Program-made: the position numbers and the translations under genes
NCBI GenBank assembly: GCA_947624845.1
Contig: CANQMB010000023.1
Location: 1 to 12,645 of the forward strand
Source: an uncultured Bacilli bacterium
Lineage (GTDB): Bacteria > Bacillota_I > Bacilli_A > RF39 > UBA660
Length of the DNA stretch: 12,645 nt
Reading direction: 5' to 3'
Notes under the pieces: model-generated
What the model saw: the letters and a program-made list of their open reading frames with translations, nothing else
The model's database searches: none
Told to the model about the DNA's origin: nothing
In this document: one piece after another, positions 7,260 through 12,645 of the stretch
Layout of the letters: every line of letters starts with the position of its first letter
How positions within the stretch are numbered: position 1 is the first letter of the stretch

Positions 7260-9017
7260 TTAAAGGGCTTTTGTTTTTATTTCTTCTTCTAAAATACTTA
7301 CAAATTCTTCATAAGATTTTGTCGTTGTCTCTTTTTCTCCAAAAAGACGATAACTGATTGTCTGATCTTGTTTTTCTTGATCACCCAAAATCAAAGTATA
7401 AGGAATTTTTGCCGTTTGAGCTTCTCTTAATCGATATCCCAATTTTTCATTTCGATCATCCAGCTCTGCTCGAATATTTCTCTCTCTTAGTTTTTCTGTA
7501 ATTTCTTTGGCGTAGTCTCCTTGAAATTCTGGATTGACTGGAATTACTTTTACTTGTACTGGAGATAGCCAAGTAGGAAAGGCTCCTTTCCTCTCTTCAA
7601 TTAAGAATGCAGTAAACCGGTCAAAAGTTCCAAAAATAGCACGATGCAAAACAACAGGAACTTGTTTTTCACCTTTATTATCAATATAATTTAACTCAAA
7701 TCTTCTAGGAAGTAAAAAATCTAATTGACAAGTAGAAAGTGTCACATCAGGTCCTACTGCTGGTTTTACTTCTACATCTAATTTAGGTCCGTAGAATGCT
7801 GCTTCTCCTATCGCTTCAAAGTATTCAATATTTAACTCATTTAATACTTCTCTTAATTTTTCTTCTGCTTCATTCCACATGTTATCATCATCAAAATACT
7901 TTTCTTTATCTTCTGGATCTCTTAATGACAAACGAAATTTATAATCTTGAATTCCAAAATCTTGATAAACATCTAGAATTAATTTTACAACTTTTTTAAA
8001 TTCATCTTTAATTTGATCAGGTCTTACAAATAAATGGGCATCATTTTGGCACATGCATCTAACTCTTTCTAATCCCTTTACGGCACCACTCGCTTCATAT
8101 CTAAAATCAGTAGCAAATTCTCCAATACGAATTGGTAAATCACGATAAGAATGCATCTTATTTTTATAAACTAACATATGATGAGGACAATTCATAGGAC
8201 GTAATACAAACTCTTCGTCATCTACTTTCATCATAGGAAACATATTTTCTTGATAATGATCCCAATGTCCTGATGTTTTATATAAATCAACCGTACCAAC
8301 ACAAGGAGTATAAACGTGTTGATACCCTAATTCCTGTTCTTTTTCATAAATATAATTCTCTAATTGTTTTCTAATAAGAGCACCATTGGGTAACCATAAT
8401 GGCATTCCTGCTCCTACTAATTCATGATTCATAAATAATTCTTGTTCTTTCCCAATCTTACGATGATCTCTTTGTTTTGCCTCTTCTAAATAAATTAAAT
8501 GATTCTTTAAATCTTCTTCATTTTCAAAACAAATTCCATAAATTCTTTGAAGCATCTTATTTTTAGAATCGCCTTTCCAATAAGCACCACTTACTTTTAA
8601 TAACTTAAAATACTTTAACTCTTTAACACTATCTACATGAGGTCCACGACAAAGATCCGTAAAATCTCCCTGCGTATAGCAAGAGATCACTTGTTCATTT
8701 TCATCCATTCTCTCGATTAAATCTATTTTATAAGGATCATTTTTAAATCTTTCTAATGCTTCTTCTTTACTAATTTCTTCTCTTATAATTTTTTTGCCAT
8801 CCTTGGCAATTTTCTTCATTTCTTTTTCGATTTTTTCTAAATCTTCTTCTTTAATGACTTCTTCACCCAAATCAATATCATAGTAGAAACCTTCTTCAAT
8901 GACAGGGCCTACCCAAAATAAAGCATTAGGATATAAATGTTTCACTGCTTGAGCGAGTAAGTGAGCACATGAATGATTTAAAATACTTAATTTTTCGTCT
9001 TCTTTAATATTAATCAT
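7260..9017 (-). CDS. thrS: Threonyl-tRNA synthetase, short form without TGS domain
   Basis: This class II synthetase charges tRNA-Thr. The 585 residues comprise an editing domain (about 1-190) with HSCAH (H15, H19) and CRGPH (C123, H127); a catalytic core with zinc ligands C277 (MNCPHH), H328 (NDAHLF) and H458 (VLHRAIFG); motif 2 arginine in DFRYEASG (R306) and motif 3 arginine in GTFDRF (R467); and an anticodon-binding domain from about 485. Editing and catalysis look intact. The normal N-terminal TGS domain (about 60 residues) is absent: the protein starts about 14 residues before the editing HxxxH, and the region upstream is occupied by another gene. Mycoplasma ThrS proteins are similarly short. 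AAGGAGG precedes the ATG, 13 bases after the 168-residue gene. Expression is controlled by the T-box leader at 9551-9770. Confidence 0.97.
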   Translation of the reverse strand: MINIKEDEKLSILNHSCAHLLAQAVKHLYPNALFWVGPVIEEGFYYDIDLGEEVIKEEDLEKIEKEMKKIAKDGKKIIREEISKEEALERFKNDPYKIDLIERMDENEQVISCYTQGDFTDLCRGPHVDSVKELKYFKLLKVSGAYWKGDSKNKMLQRIYGICFENEEDLKNHLIYLEEAKQRDHRKIGKEQELFMNHELVGAGMPLWLPNGALIRKQLENYIYEKEQELGYQHVYTPCVGTVDLYKTSGHWDHYQENMFPMMKVDDEEFVLRPMNCPHHMLVYKNKMHSYRDLPIRIGEFATDFRYEASGAVKGLERVRCMCQNDAHLFVRPDQIKDEFKKVVKLILDVYQDFGIQDYKFRLSLRDPEDKEKYFDDDNMWNEAEEKLREVLNELNIEYFEAIGEAAFYGPKLDVEVKPAVGPDVTLSTCQLDFLLPRRFELNYIDNKGEKQVPVVLHRAIFGTFDRFTAFLIEERKGAFPTWLSPVQVKVIPVNPEFQGDYAKEITEKLRERNIRAELDDRNEKLGYRLREAQTAKIPYTLILGDQEKQDQTISYRLFGEKETTTKSYEEFVSILEEEIKTKAL

Positions 9018-9030
9018 AAAATCCTCCTTT

Positions 9031-9537
9031 TTATTTCCTTCCTTTATGATAAGAGTGTCCTGGTATTTTATATACTCTCGATGTCTTTTCTGTTACCGTC
9101 ATTTCCTCTGGTTTTAAGGTAGCATAAAAGCCATATGTGATTTCTTCTACCTCGCCATTTTTATCATAGCGATAACCTTGTTTTCTTAATATTTCTCTTC
9201 GAATTGCTTGAAGCGCAGGCTTTGACATTTCATCTAAAATCTCATCTAGAGTATTTCTTATTGGATTCAAATACGCTTTTACTTTTGTTTTCTTCTTAGA
9301 ATCTTTTCTCGTTTTTCTTTTTTCTTCTTCTCTTACTAATAAGATATTTCCAGAAGTTAAGTCCTCTTCCGAAATTTCTTTTATTCCTTTTTCATTGACA
9401 ATAATTCCATAACTCAATAAAAATTCTTGCATATTTTGATGGGTTAATCGAAAATCTCTCGGATATTCCAATCCGTAATATTCCCTAACAAATTCTCGAA
9501 TTCCTATTATGTTTTTTGATGATACTTTATTTTTCAT
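9031..9537 (-). CDS. Hypothetical basic protein, 168 residues, first gene behind the T-box
   Basis: I do not recognise this protein. It starts MKNKVSSKNIIGIREFV. A compact N-terminal part (1-65) is followed by a strongly basic linker (KRKTRKDSKKKTKVK, about 73-87) and a second part ending KIPGHSYHKGRK. There is no signal peptide, membrane helix or cysteine. The basic character fits binding to RNA or ribosomes, but that is inference. The frame is open to an ATG at 9586-9588, which is rejected: it lies in the antiterminator loop and its codons would run through the terminator stem. The ATG at 9535-9537 has AAGGAGG at ideal spacing. The gene lies between the Thr T-box and thrS, so it should rise when tRNA-Thr is uncharged. 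In Bacillus the genes ytxB and ytxC lie between dnaI and thrS; I see no evident similarity to them. Confidence 0.82.
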   Translation of the reverse strand: MKNKVSSKNIIGIREFVREYYGLEYPRDFRLTHQNMQEFLLSYGIIVNEKGIKEISEEDLTSGNILLVREEEKRKTRKDSKKKTKVKAYLNPIRNTLDEILDEMSKPALQAIRREILRKQGYRYDKNGEVEEITYGFYATLKPEEMTVTEKTSRVYKIPGHSYHKGRK

Positions 9538-9550
9538 TTTTCCTCCTTCT

Positions 9551-9583
9551 AAAATTAAAACTCCTACTATTTCTAGTAGGAGT
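9551..9583 (-). terminator. T-box terminator hairpin
   Basis: A perfect ten-base-pair stem ACTCCTACTA/TAGTAGGAGT (9583-9560) with a GAAA tetraloop is followed by TTTTAATTTT. Its 5' arm contains TCCT, which the antiterminator needs, so the two folds exclude each other. It may also end readthrough from dnaI, after which no other terminator is seen. Confidence 0.93.
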
Positions 9584-9604
9584 GTCATGACACGGTACCA
9601 TCCC
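9578..9604 (-). promoter_or_regulatory. T-box antiterminator element
   Basis: The fold matches the family plan exactly: helix A1 GGGA (9604-9601) with TCCT (9581-9578), a seven-base bulge TGGTACC (9600-9594) whose first four bases bind the tRNA 3' end, helix A2 GTGT (9593-9590) with ACAC (9585-9582), and loop CATG. A1 has one G-U pair. Confidence 0.88.
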
Positions 9605-9775
9605 GCAATTTTCTTCTTTTAGATAACGGGAGTTTCCCGGAATTACTTTTCATAATTCTACTCGAAAGGGAGTAATCGCTTTCTTCTTTGTCCGTTTACA
9701 CCAACCACGAACTCTCTAAAAAAGAATAAAAAGAGATCATATCCTTTGTCATTATATTTCTGTCCGTAAATTCAT

Positions 9776-9803
9776 ATTATCATAAAATTCTCTAAAGCGT
9801 CAA
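9776..9803 (-). promoter_or_regulatory. Sigma-A type promoter of the T-box leader
   Basis: The complement has TTGACG (9803-9798), a 16-base spacer and GATAAT (9781-9776), so transcription would start near 9770. The -35 contains the TGA stop of dnaI. A second candidate -10, TATAAT at 9756-9751, lies just downstream but lacks a good -35 (TAATAT). Confidence 0.65.
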
Positions 9804-10702
9804 CTTTTTCTTCGATTTTCACTAACTAAAGGCAACTCTTCACTTAGTTGGCGAATTCGTTCTGCAATTCTTCTCGCCTTTACTTTTTCTGATGCGCTAT
9901 TTTTAGTAATTAAATTATTTTCTAACTCTGTTATTGTTAAATTAGAAGTGAAAAAGGTAGGAAGTCCCTCTTCCATCCGATATTGTAAAATCGGTCCCAA
10001 TACTTCATCTCTACTCCAACTAGTCACATTCTCCGCTCCAATATCATCTAAAAGCAATAAAGGGACTTTTTTAATATAGTCAAATTTTTCTTCATAATCA
10101 CTAGAAAAAGAAGATTTTAAACTTCGAAGTAATTCTGGATAATAAACAAGAGAACTTTTGACTCCTTTTTTAGCCATCTCATTAAATAAAGAAGCAATTA
10201 AATACGTTTTTCCCGAACCAAAGGACCCCGTCAAATATAGGCCTTTCTTCTCTTTAGGATAAGCCGTCATAAAATCTTTAAAATATTTTAAAATCGGAAG
10301 TCTTGCTTTATCATCTTTATAAATATTTTTAAATGAAGCTTCTTGTAATTCTTTTGGTAATTTAAAAAAATCAATATTTTTCATGTACGAAGTCTTGTCT
10401 AAATACTCTTGATATTTTGAACAAGCTACATAGGAAAAAAAGATTTTATTCTCCTTAATTTCTGGTTGATAACAATAACCAAAAACTTTATTTTTACAAC
10501 TATTTAAACTTTTACATTTTTTACAATTTTCAAATTCTAGAAAACTATCTTTTAAACTAGATGTATATTTCATCAAAATCTGATCTTCTACTTTTAACTT
10601 AGAAACATATTGATAAAATTCATCTTCAGAGCAGGCAATTACAAAAGACTGTTTTAAATCATTTGAATCTACTGAATCTACTATATTCTTAATTTTTTGC
10701 AT
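9800..10702 (-). CDS. dnaI: Primosomal protein DnaI, replicative helicase loader
   Basis: DnaI is an AAA+ ATPase that loads the DnaC (DnaB-type) helicase at origins and restarted forks. The 300 residues have an N-terminal helicase-binding part with a cysteine cluster (C60, C63, C69, C77; ENCKKCKSLNSCK), then an ATPase with Walker A GSFGSGKT (159-166), Walker B LLLLDDIGAE (215-224), sensor TSN (252-254) and arginines in ARRIAERIR (278-284) that fit the arginine finger. Bacillus DnaI is about 311 residues. Plain IstB or DnaC-phage loaders are less likely, given the zinc-type N-terminus and location beside thrS as in Bacillus. The ATG at 10700-10702 follows AGGAGG, which itself overlaps the rbfA TAG; the two genes are eight bases apart and coupled. 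Its TGA stop lies inside the -35 of the next promoter. Confidence 0.95.
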   Translation of the reverse strand: MQKIKNIVDSVDSNDLKQSFVIACSEDEFYQYVSKLKVEDQILMKYTSSLKDSFLEFENCKKCKSLNSCKNKVFGYCYQPEIKENKIFFSYVACSKYQEYLDKTSYMKNIDFFKLPKELQEASFKNIYKDDKARLPILKYFKDFMTAYPKEKKGLYLTGSFGSGKTYLIASLFNEMAKKGVKSSLVYYPELLRSLKSSFSSDYEEKFDYIKKVPLLLLDDIGAENVTSWSRDEVLGPILQYRMEEGLPTFFTSNLTITELENNLITKNSASEKVKARRIAERIRQLSEELPLVSENRRKS

Positions 10703-10710
10703 ACGCCCTC

Positions 10711-11061
10711 CTATTTTTCTTCTTTTTCATGAATTTCTTCTATAATTTCTTCAATTTTTTCTCCATAGGAAATCGATTCATCATAAATAAATTTTAATTC
10801 TGGTGTATGCCGTATTTCCACTCTTTCACTTAATTTTCCTCGGATAAAAGAAGAGGCTTTTTGGAGTGCCTTTAACACTTCTTCTTTTTGATCATCTTCT
10901 AATACAGTAAAATAAACTTTAGCAAAACTTAAATCATTCGTAATATCACAACCTGTAATCGTAACAAAACGAATATTTTCATCTTTTACTTCCGTCATGA
11001 GTATTTTACTAATTTCTTCCACAAAAGTAGACTCTAATCTTTCAATTCGAATATTTGCCAT
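10711..11061 (-). CDS. rbfA: Ribosome-binding factor A (30S maturation)
   Basis: RbfA binds immature 30S subunits and helps 16S rRNA 5'-end maturation. The 116-residue protein has family length. Its start (MANIRIERLESTFVEEISKI) carries the N-terminal helix, the middle has the KH-like core (VTITGCDITNDLSFAKVYFT, about 33-52), and LRIR-like RHTPELKFIYDESI (84-97) matches the family's C-terminal signature. AGGGTGA precedes the ATG at 11059-11061. In most Firmicutes rbfA follows infB; here it has its own promoter and leads directly into dnaI, an unusual pairing. It ends with TAG. Confidence 0.95.
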   Translation of the reverse strand: MANIRIERLESTFVEEISKILMTEVKDENIRFVTITGCDITNDLSFAKVYFTVLEDDQKEEVLKALQKASSFIRGKLSERVEIRHTPELKFIYDESISYGEKIEEIIEEIHEKEEK

Positions 11062-11081
11062 AGAATCACCCTTTCTTTTTT

Positions 11082-11090
11082 AGTATAACA
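11082..11090 (-). promoter_or_regulatory. Extended -10 promoter of rbfA-dnaI
   Basis: The complement reads TGTTATACT (hexamer 11082-11087). TAGATA at 11105-11110, with 17-base spacing, matches four of six -35 bases and lies within the upstream terminator stem. Confidence 0.62.
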
Positions 11091-11115
11091 AAAAAAAGGC
11101 AGATTATCTACCTTT
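11090..11115 (-). terminator. Terminator of the 138-residue gene, overlapping its stop codon
   Basis: A nine-pair stem AAAGGTAGA/TCTGCCTTT (one U-G pair) has a TAA loop and is followed by a run of eight T, three of them in the stem. The 5' arm encodes the final Lys-Gly-Arg region and the TAA stop supplies the last stem-loop bases, so coding and termination share sequence. Confidence 0.82.
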
Positions 11116-11520
11116 TACTATTTTTTCTACTAACCGTTCTTTGCCAAAAAGCTCTGAATAATTTTCTTTTTTTACAAATTCATGTTTTAAAGAATCATAA
11201 AGAGTTAACTCCAGTTTTTCATTGTTAGATTTAAAGAAGGCAACCGCCTGATCATTATATTCTAAAATATTTCCAAGTGGGTCTTGAAGAAAATGAATTC
11301 CATTTTTTCTACCATACATAGATCTGGAAAAATAAATTTTTCCAATATAATCATCTTTCATCACATAGTTATTTTCTTCCTGTTTGATATAACGAACTCG
11401 AACATGAACGAGTTCTAAATCTACTAAAGGTTCTCTTACAAATTGTAATAGAGAATTATCATTTAATAAATGCTCTTGTAACACTCTTATTCTCTTTTCT
11501 TTCGTTATTGTATTTTCCAT
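11104..11520 (-). CDS. Hypothetical protein, 138 residues
   Basis: I do not recognise this protein. It starts MENTITKEKRIRVLQEHLL with a helical N-terminus (1-30), then a likely beta-rich core (VHVRVRYIKQ, DYIGKIYFSRSMYG, GIHFLQDPLGNILEYND, KLELTLYDS) and a basic tail. There is no cysteine, signal peptide or membrane segment, so it should be cytosolic. The gene is well supported: the ATG at 11518-11520 has GGTGAAG upstream, an extended -10 promoter lies close before it, and a strong terminator ends it, so it appears to be a single-gene unit. Neighbouring genes give little hint: a surface protein upstream and rbfA downstream. Confidence 0.82.
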   Translation of the reverse strand: MENTITKEKRIRVLQEHLLNDNSLLQFVREPLVDLELVHVRVRYIKQEENNYVMKDDYIGKIYFSRSMYGRKNGIHFLQDPLGNILEYNDQAVAFFKSNNEKLELTLYDSLKHEFVKKENYSELFGKERLVEKIVKGR

Positions 11521-11540
11521 TTTACTTCACCAACAAATGT

Positions 11541-11549
11541 AGTATAACA
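11541..11549 (-). promoter_or_regulatory. Extended -10 promoter of the 138-residue gene
   Basis: The complement reads TGTTATACT, the same nine bases as the rbfA promoter. The -35 position (TGGTAT) is poor. Its location 20 bases before the ATG fits a short leader with GGTGAAG. Confidence 0.62.
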
Positions 11550-11592
11550 GAAAGCAAAAGAAAATACCATAGAAATATTTTTATTAACATCT

Positions 11593-12645
11593 TTAAGATA
11601 AACCTGTATGACCATATTTGTAGGTGTCTCCTGTAAAAGTTGATTGATCATGATAACAATCGAAGTTATTACTACCAGTAGTATTCTTAGAAAGGAAATG
11701 AGAAAATACATAATAACTTCCCTTATAACTTGTAAGGGTTACTGTTGCTGTTTTTCTAGCAGATGTATTTTTTATACTGGCACTTTTATAAGATGCCAAT
11801 GAATATCCCCAAGAACTTGGCGTTTTTGTAATTCCTACTCCTATTAGAGAAGAATCTTTAGGAGGATCAGGGCACCAAAAATAGCCCGTTAACTGACTGA
11901 AATCAGTAACATCATACGTTTTCTTTGTAGAAACTTGAGCTCGATAGTCCAAACCTGGGGCCCCACTATAACTAATAGCATAATTAGGGGATAAGTAGTG
12001 AACCGTCATCTTGGCACCATCATATAAGACCGTTCCCCATCCACCTGTATTGTTTACTTTTCCAGATCTCCAAACATAATAATCCGACCTTTTCCATGAA
12101 GGATATATTTTAGGATTCTTACAAGTGGATACGGTTTCATAACTTTTGGTAGAAGAATCAACCGTCGACGTTGTACTTCCACATACAACAGTTGCTCCTT
12201 GATAACTAAAATTAGTAGTGGCGGTTGTTGTCCATGTTATTGTATCTCCAACAGCAGCAAGTGTTTTTGACAAAGTGATACTTCCTCCCTTAACACTTTC
12301 TGCAGAAACGGATACCGATTTAATATTCACTTTCGTTGTTAAAGTAGTTGCAACACTTGCATTATTACTTTCATCTTTTAAAGTATCCTTGGCTATGACA
12401 ATAGATATAATTCCATCCGTTGTAATTCCTGATAAAGTTAATACATACTGTTTTCCATTATCAACAGTAGTGGCTGCTCCTAATGTCTTTGTTGTTGGAC
12501 TTACCGTTGTTGTTCCTGCTTTTACTGTGATGTTTCCTACCGCTAGTGTAGAATTCACAACGCTGGATGTGTCTGTTCCTTTCAATGTGATTGTGAAAGA
12601 AGTAGAAGAGGCTTGGTCTCCACTTTTACTTACACTTACTAAACT
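11593..12645 (-). CDS. Large Thr/Ser-rich surface protein with Ig-like repeats, C-terminal part, cut by window edge
   Basis: The frame is open from the window edge to the TAA at 11593-11595, giving 350 visible residues without a start; a TTG at 12583-12585 is internal and has no ribosome site. The first 105 residues are Thr/Ser/Val-rich and look like a bacterial Ig-like domain, ending ISIVIAKDTLKDESNNAS, typical of domains on secreted adhesins. A second such region (about 125-170) holds CGSTT and STCKNP. The last 180 residues are aromatic- and glycine-rich (RSGKVNNTGGWGTVLYDGAK, YFWCPDPP, NFDCYHDQ), with four visible cysteines overall. I do not recognise this C-terminal domain. There is no LPXTG or membrane anchor, so attachment is unknown. 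The low Lys/Glu and high Thr/Ser content differs from all neighbours. No clear terminator follows it. Confidence 0.8.
   Translation of the reverse strand, partial: SLVSVSKSGDQASSTSFTITLKGTDTSSVVNSTLAVGNITVKAGTTTVSPTTKTLGAATTVDNGKQYVLTLSGITTDGIISIVIAKDTLKDESNNASVATTLTTKVNIKSVSVSAESVKGGSITLSKTLAAVGDTITWTTTATTNFSYQGATVVCGSTTSTVDSSTKSYETVSTCKNPKIYPSWKRSDYYVWRSGKVNNTGGWGTVLYDGAKMTVHYLSPNYAISYSGAPGLDYRAQVSTKKTYDVTDFSQLTGYFWCPDPPKDSSLIGVGITKTPSSWGYSLASYKSASIKNTSARKTATVTLTSYKGSYYVFSHFLSKNTTGSNNFDCYHDQSTFTGDTYKYGHTGLS

Larger units (their letters stand above)
9551..9770 (-). promoter_or_regulatory. T-box riboswitch leader of the thrS operon
   Basis: The leader senses uncharged tRNA and allows readthrough. 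On the complement, Stem I ends in AGAGAG (9717-9712) and a helix GTTCGT/ACGGAC closing the conserved loop GGTTGGTGTAA (9706-9696). AAAGG (9747-9743) can pair with CCTTT (9669-9665) as its base. GAATTA/TAATTC (9658-9640) and CGGGA/TCCCG (9639-9627) form two further hairpins. The T-box sequence GCGGGATGGTACCGTG is at 9606-9591, followed by the terminator. Its TGGT would pair with a tRNA ending ACCA. The specifier is not certain: ACT (Thr) occurs at 9673-9671 on the 3' side of the likely specifier loop, but overlapping codons also fit by sequence. Thr specificity is inferred mainly from the downstream thrS. Confidence 0.93.

Noticed and set aside
7796..7999. Leu/Ile-rich plus-strand frame of 67 codons
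   Set aside because: It is antisense to thrS; the hydrophobic look comes from reversed Lys/Glu codons.
9538..9588. Upstream ATG extending the 168-residue gene by 17 codons
   Set aside because: It lies in the T-box antiterminator loop and would be translated through the terminator stem. The downstream ATG has AAGGAGG.
9582..9593. Perfect 12-base palindrome GTGTCATGACAC as an operator
   Set aside because: It is fully explained as helix A2 and loop of the T-box antiterminator.
11505..11711. A 68-codon minus-strand frame with a hydrophobic start
   Set aside because: It overlaps the end of the surface protein gene in another frame, runs over the promoter at 11541-11549 and into the next gene's start, and has no ribosome site.
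1..12645. Mycoplasma genetic code (TGA as Trp), suggested by the short ThrS and AT-rich genes
   Set aside because: dnaI, rlmN and the 395-residue gene end at TGA where homologues or the next ribosome site expect an end, and Trp codons checked are TGG.
1..12645. CRISPR array, insertion sequence, prophage or toxin-antitoxin pair
   Set aside because: No spaced direct repeats, transposase motifs, inverted terminal repeats or recognisable toxin-antitoxin genes were seen on either strand.

Overview
The window looks like part of a low-GC Bacillota chromosome, probably an uncultured gut lineage near the Bacilli/Erysipelotrichia/Mycoplasmatota boundary; that placement is inference. The support is as follows. 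The sequence is AT-rich. Every gene has a Bacillus-type counterpart or none that I recognise. Strong AGGAGG ribosome sites are common. dnaI lies beside thrS, and rlmN-prpC-prkC are contiguous, as in Bacillus. ThrS lacks its N-terminal TGS domain, as in mycoplasmas. TGA is a stop (dnaI, rlmN and the gene before fmt end with it) and TGG is Trp, so the mycoplasma code is not used. All genes lie on the minus strand, so transcription runs from high to low coordinates.

Layout in transcription order. (1) 12645-11593: C-terminal part of a large Thr/Ser-rich surface protein with Ig-like repeats, cut by the window edge. (2) 11520-11104: small unknown gene with its own promoter and terminator. (3) 11061-9800: rbfA and dnaI as one unit. 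(4) 9803-9551: promoters and a T-box tRNA-sensing leader with a clear antiterminator/terminator switch. (5) 9537-7260: an unrecognised 168-residue basic protein, then thrS, both behind the T-box. (6) 7225-2113: priA, an unrecognised C-terminally anchored protein, fmt, and an unrecognised single-pass membrane protein. (7) 2100-1: rlmN, prpC and prkC, with the last two start codons overlapping the preceding stops; prkC runs off the window.

Most genes serve translation and replication: ribosome maturation (RbfA), rRNA/tRNA modification (RlmN), initiator formylation (Fmt), Thr-tRNA charging (ThrS), and replication restart and helicase loading (PriA, DnaI). The PrpC/PrkC pair is a reversible Ser/Thr phosphorylation switch. 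Compared with the Bacillus order priA-def-fmt-rsmB-rlmN-prpC-prkC, both def and rsmB are absent and unknown membrane-protein genes occupy their places.

Regulation is compact. At three junctions (11082-11115, 7217-7258, 2092-2135) a terminator hairpin at the upstream stop codon is followed at once by an extended -10 promoter (TGnTATAAT or TGnTATACT). No mobile element, CRISPR array, tRNA or rRNA gene was seen. I found no clearly new multi-gene system. The best leads are the unknown gene placed first in the Thr T-box operon and the membrane-anchored protein between priA and fmt, which faintly resembles ADP-ribosyltransferase-fold proteins.
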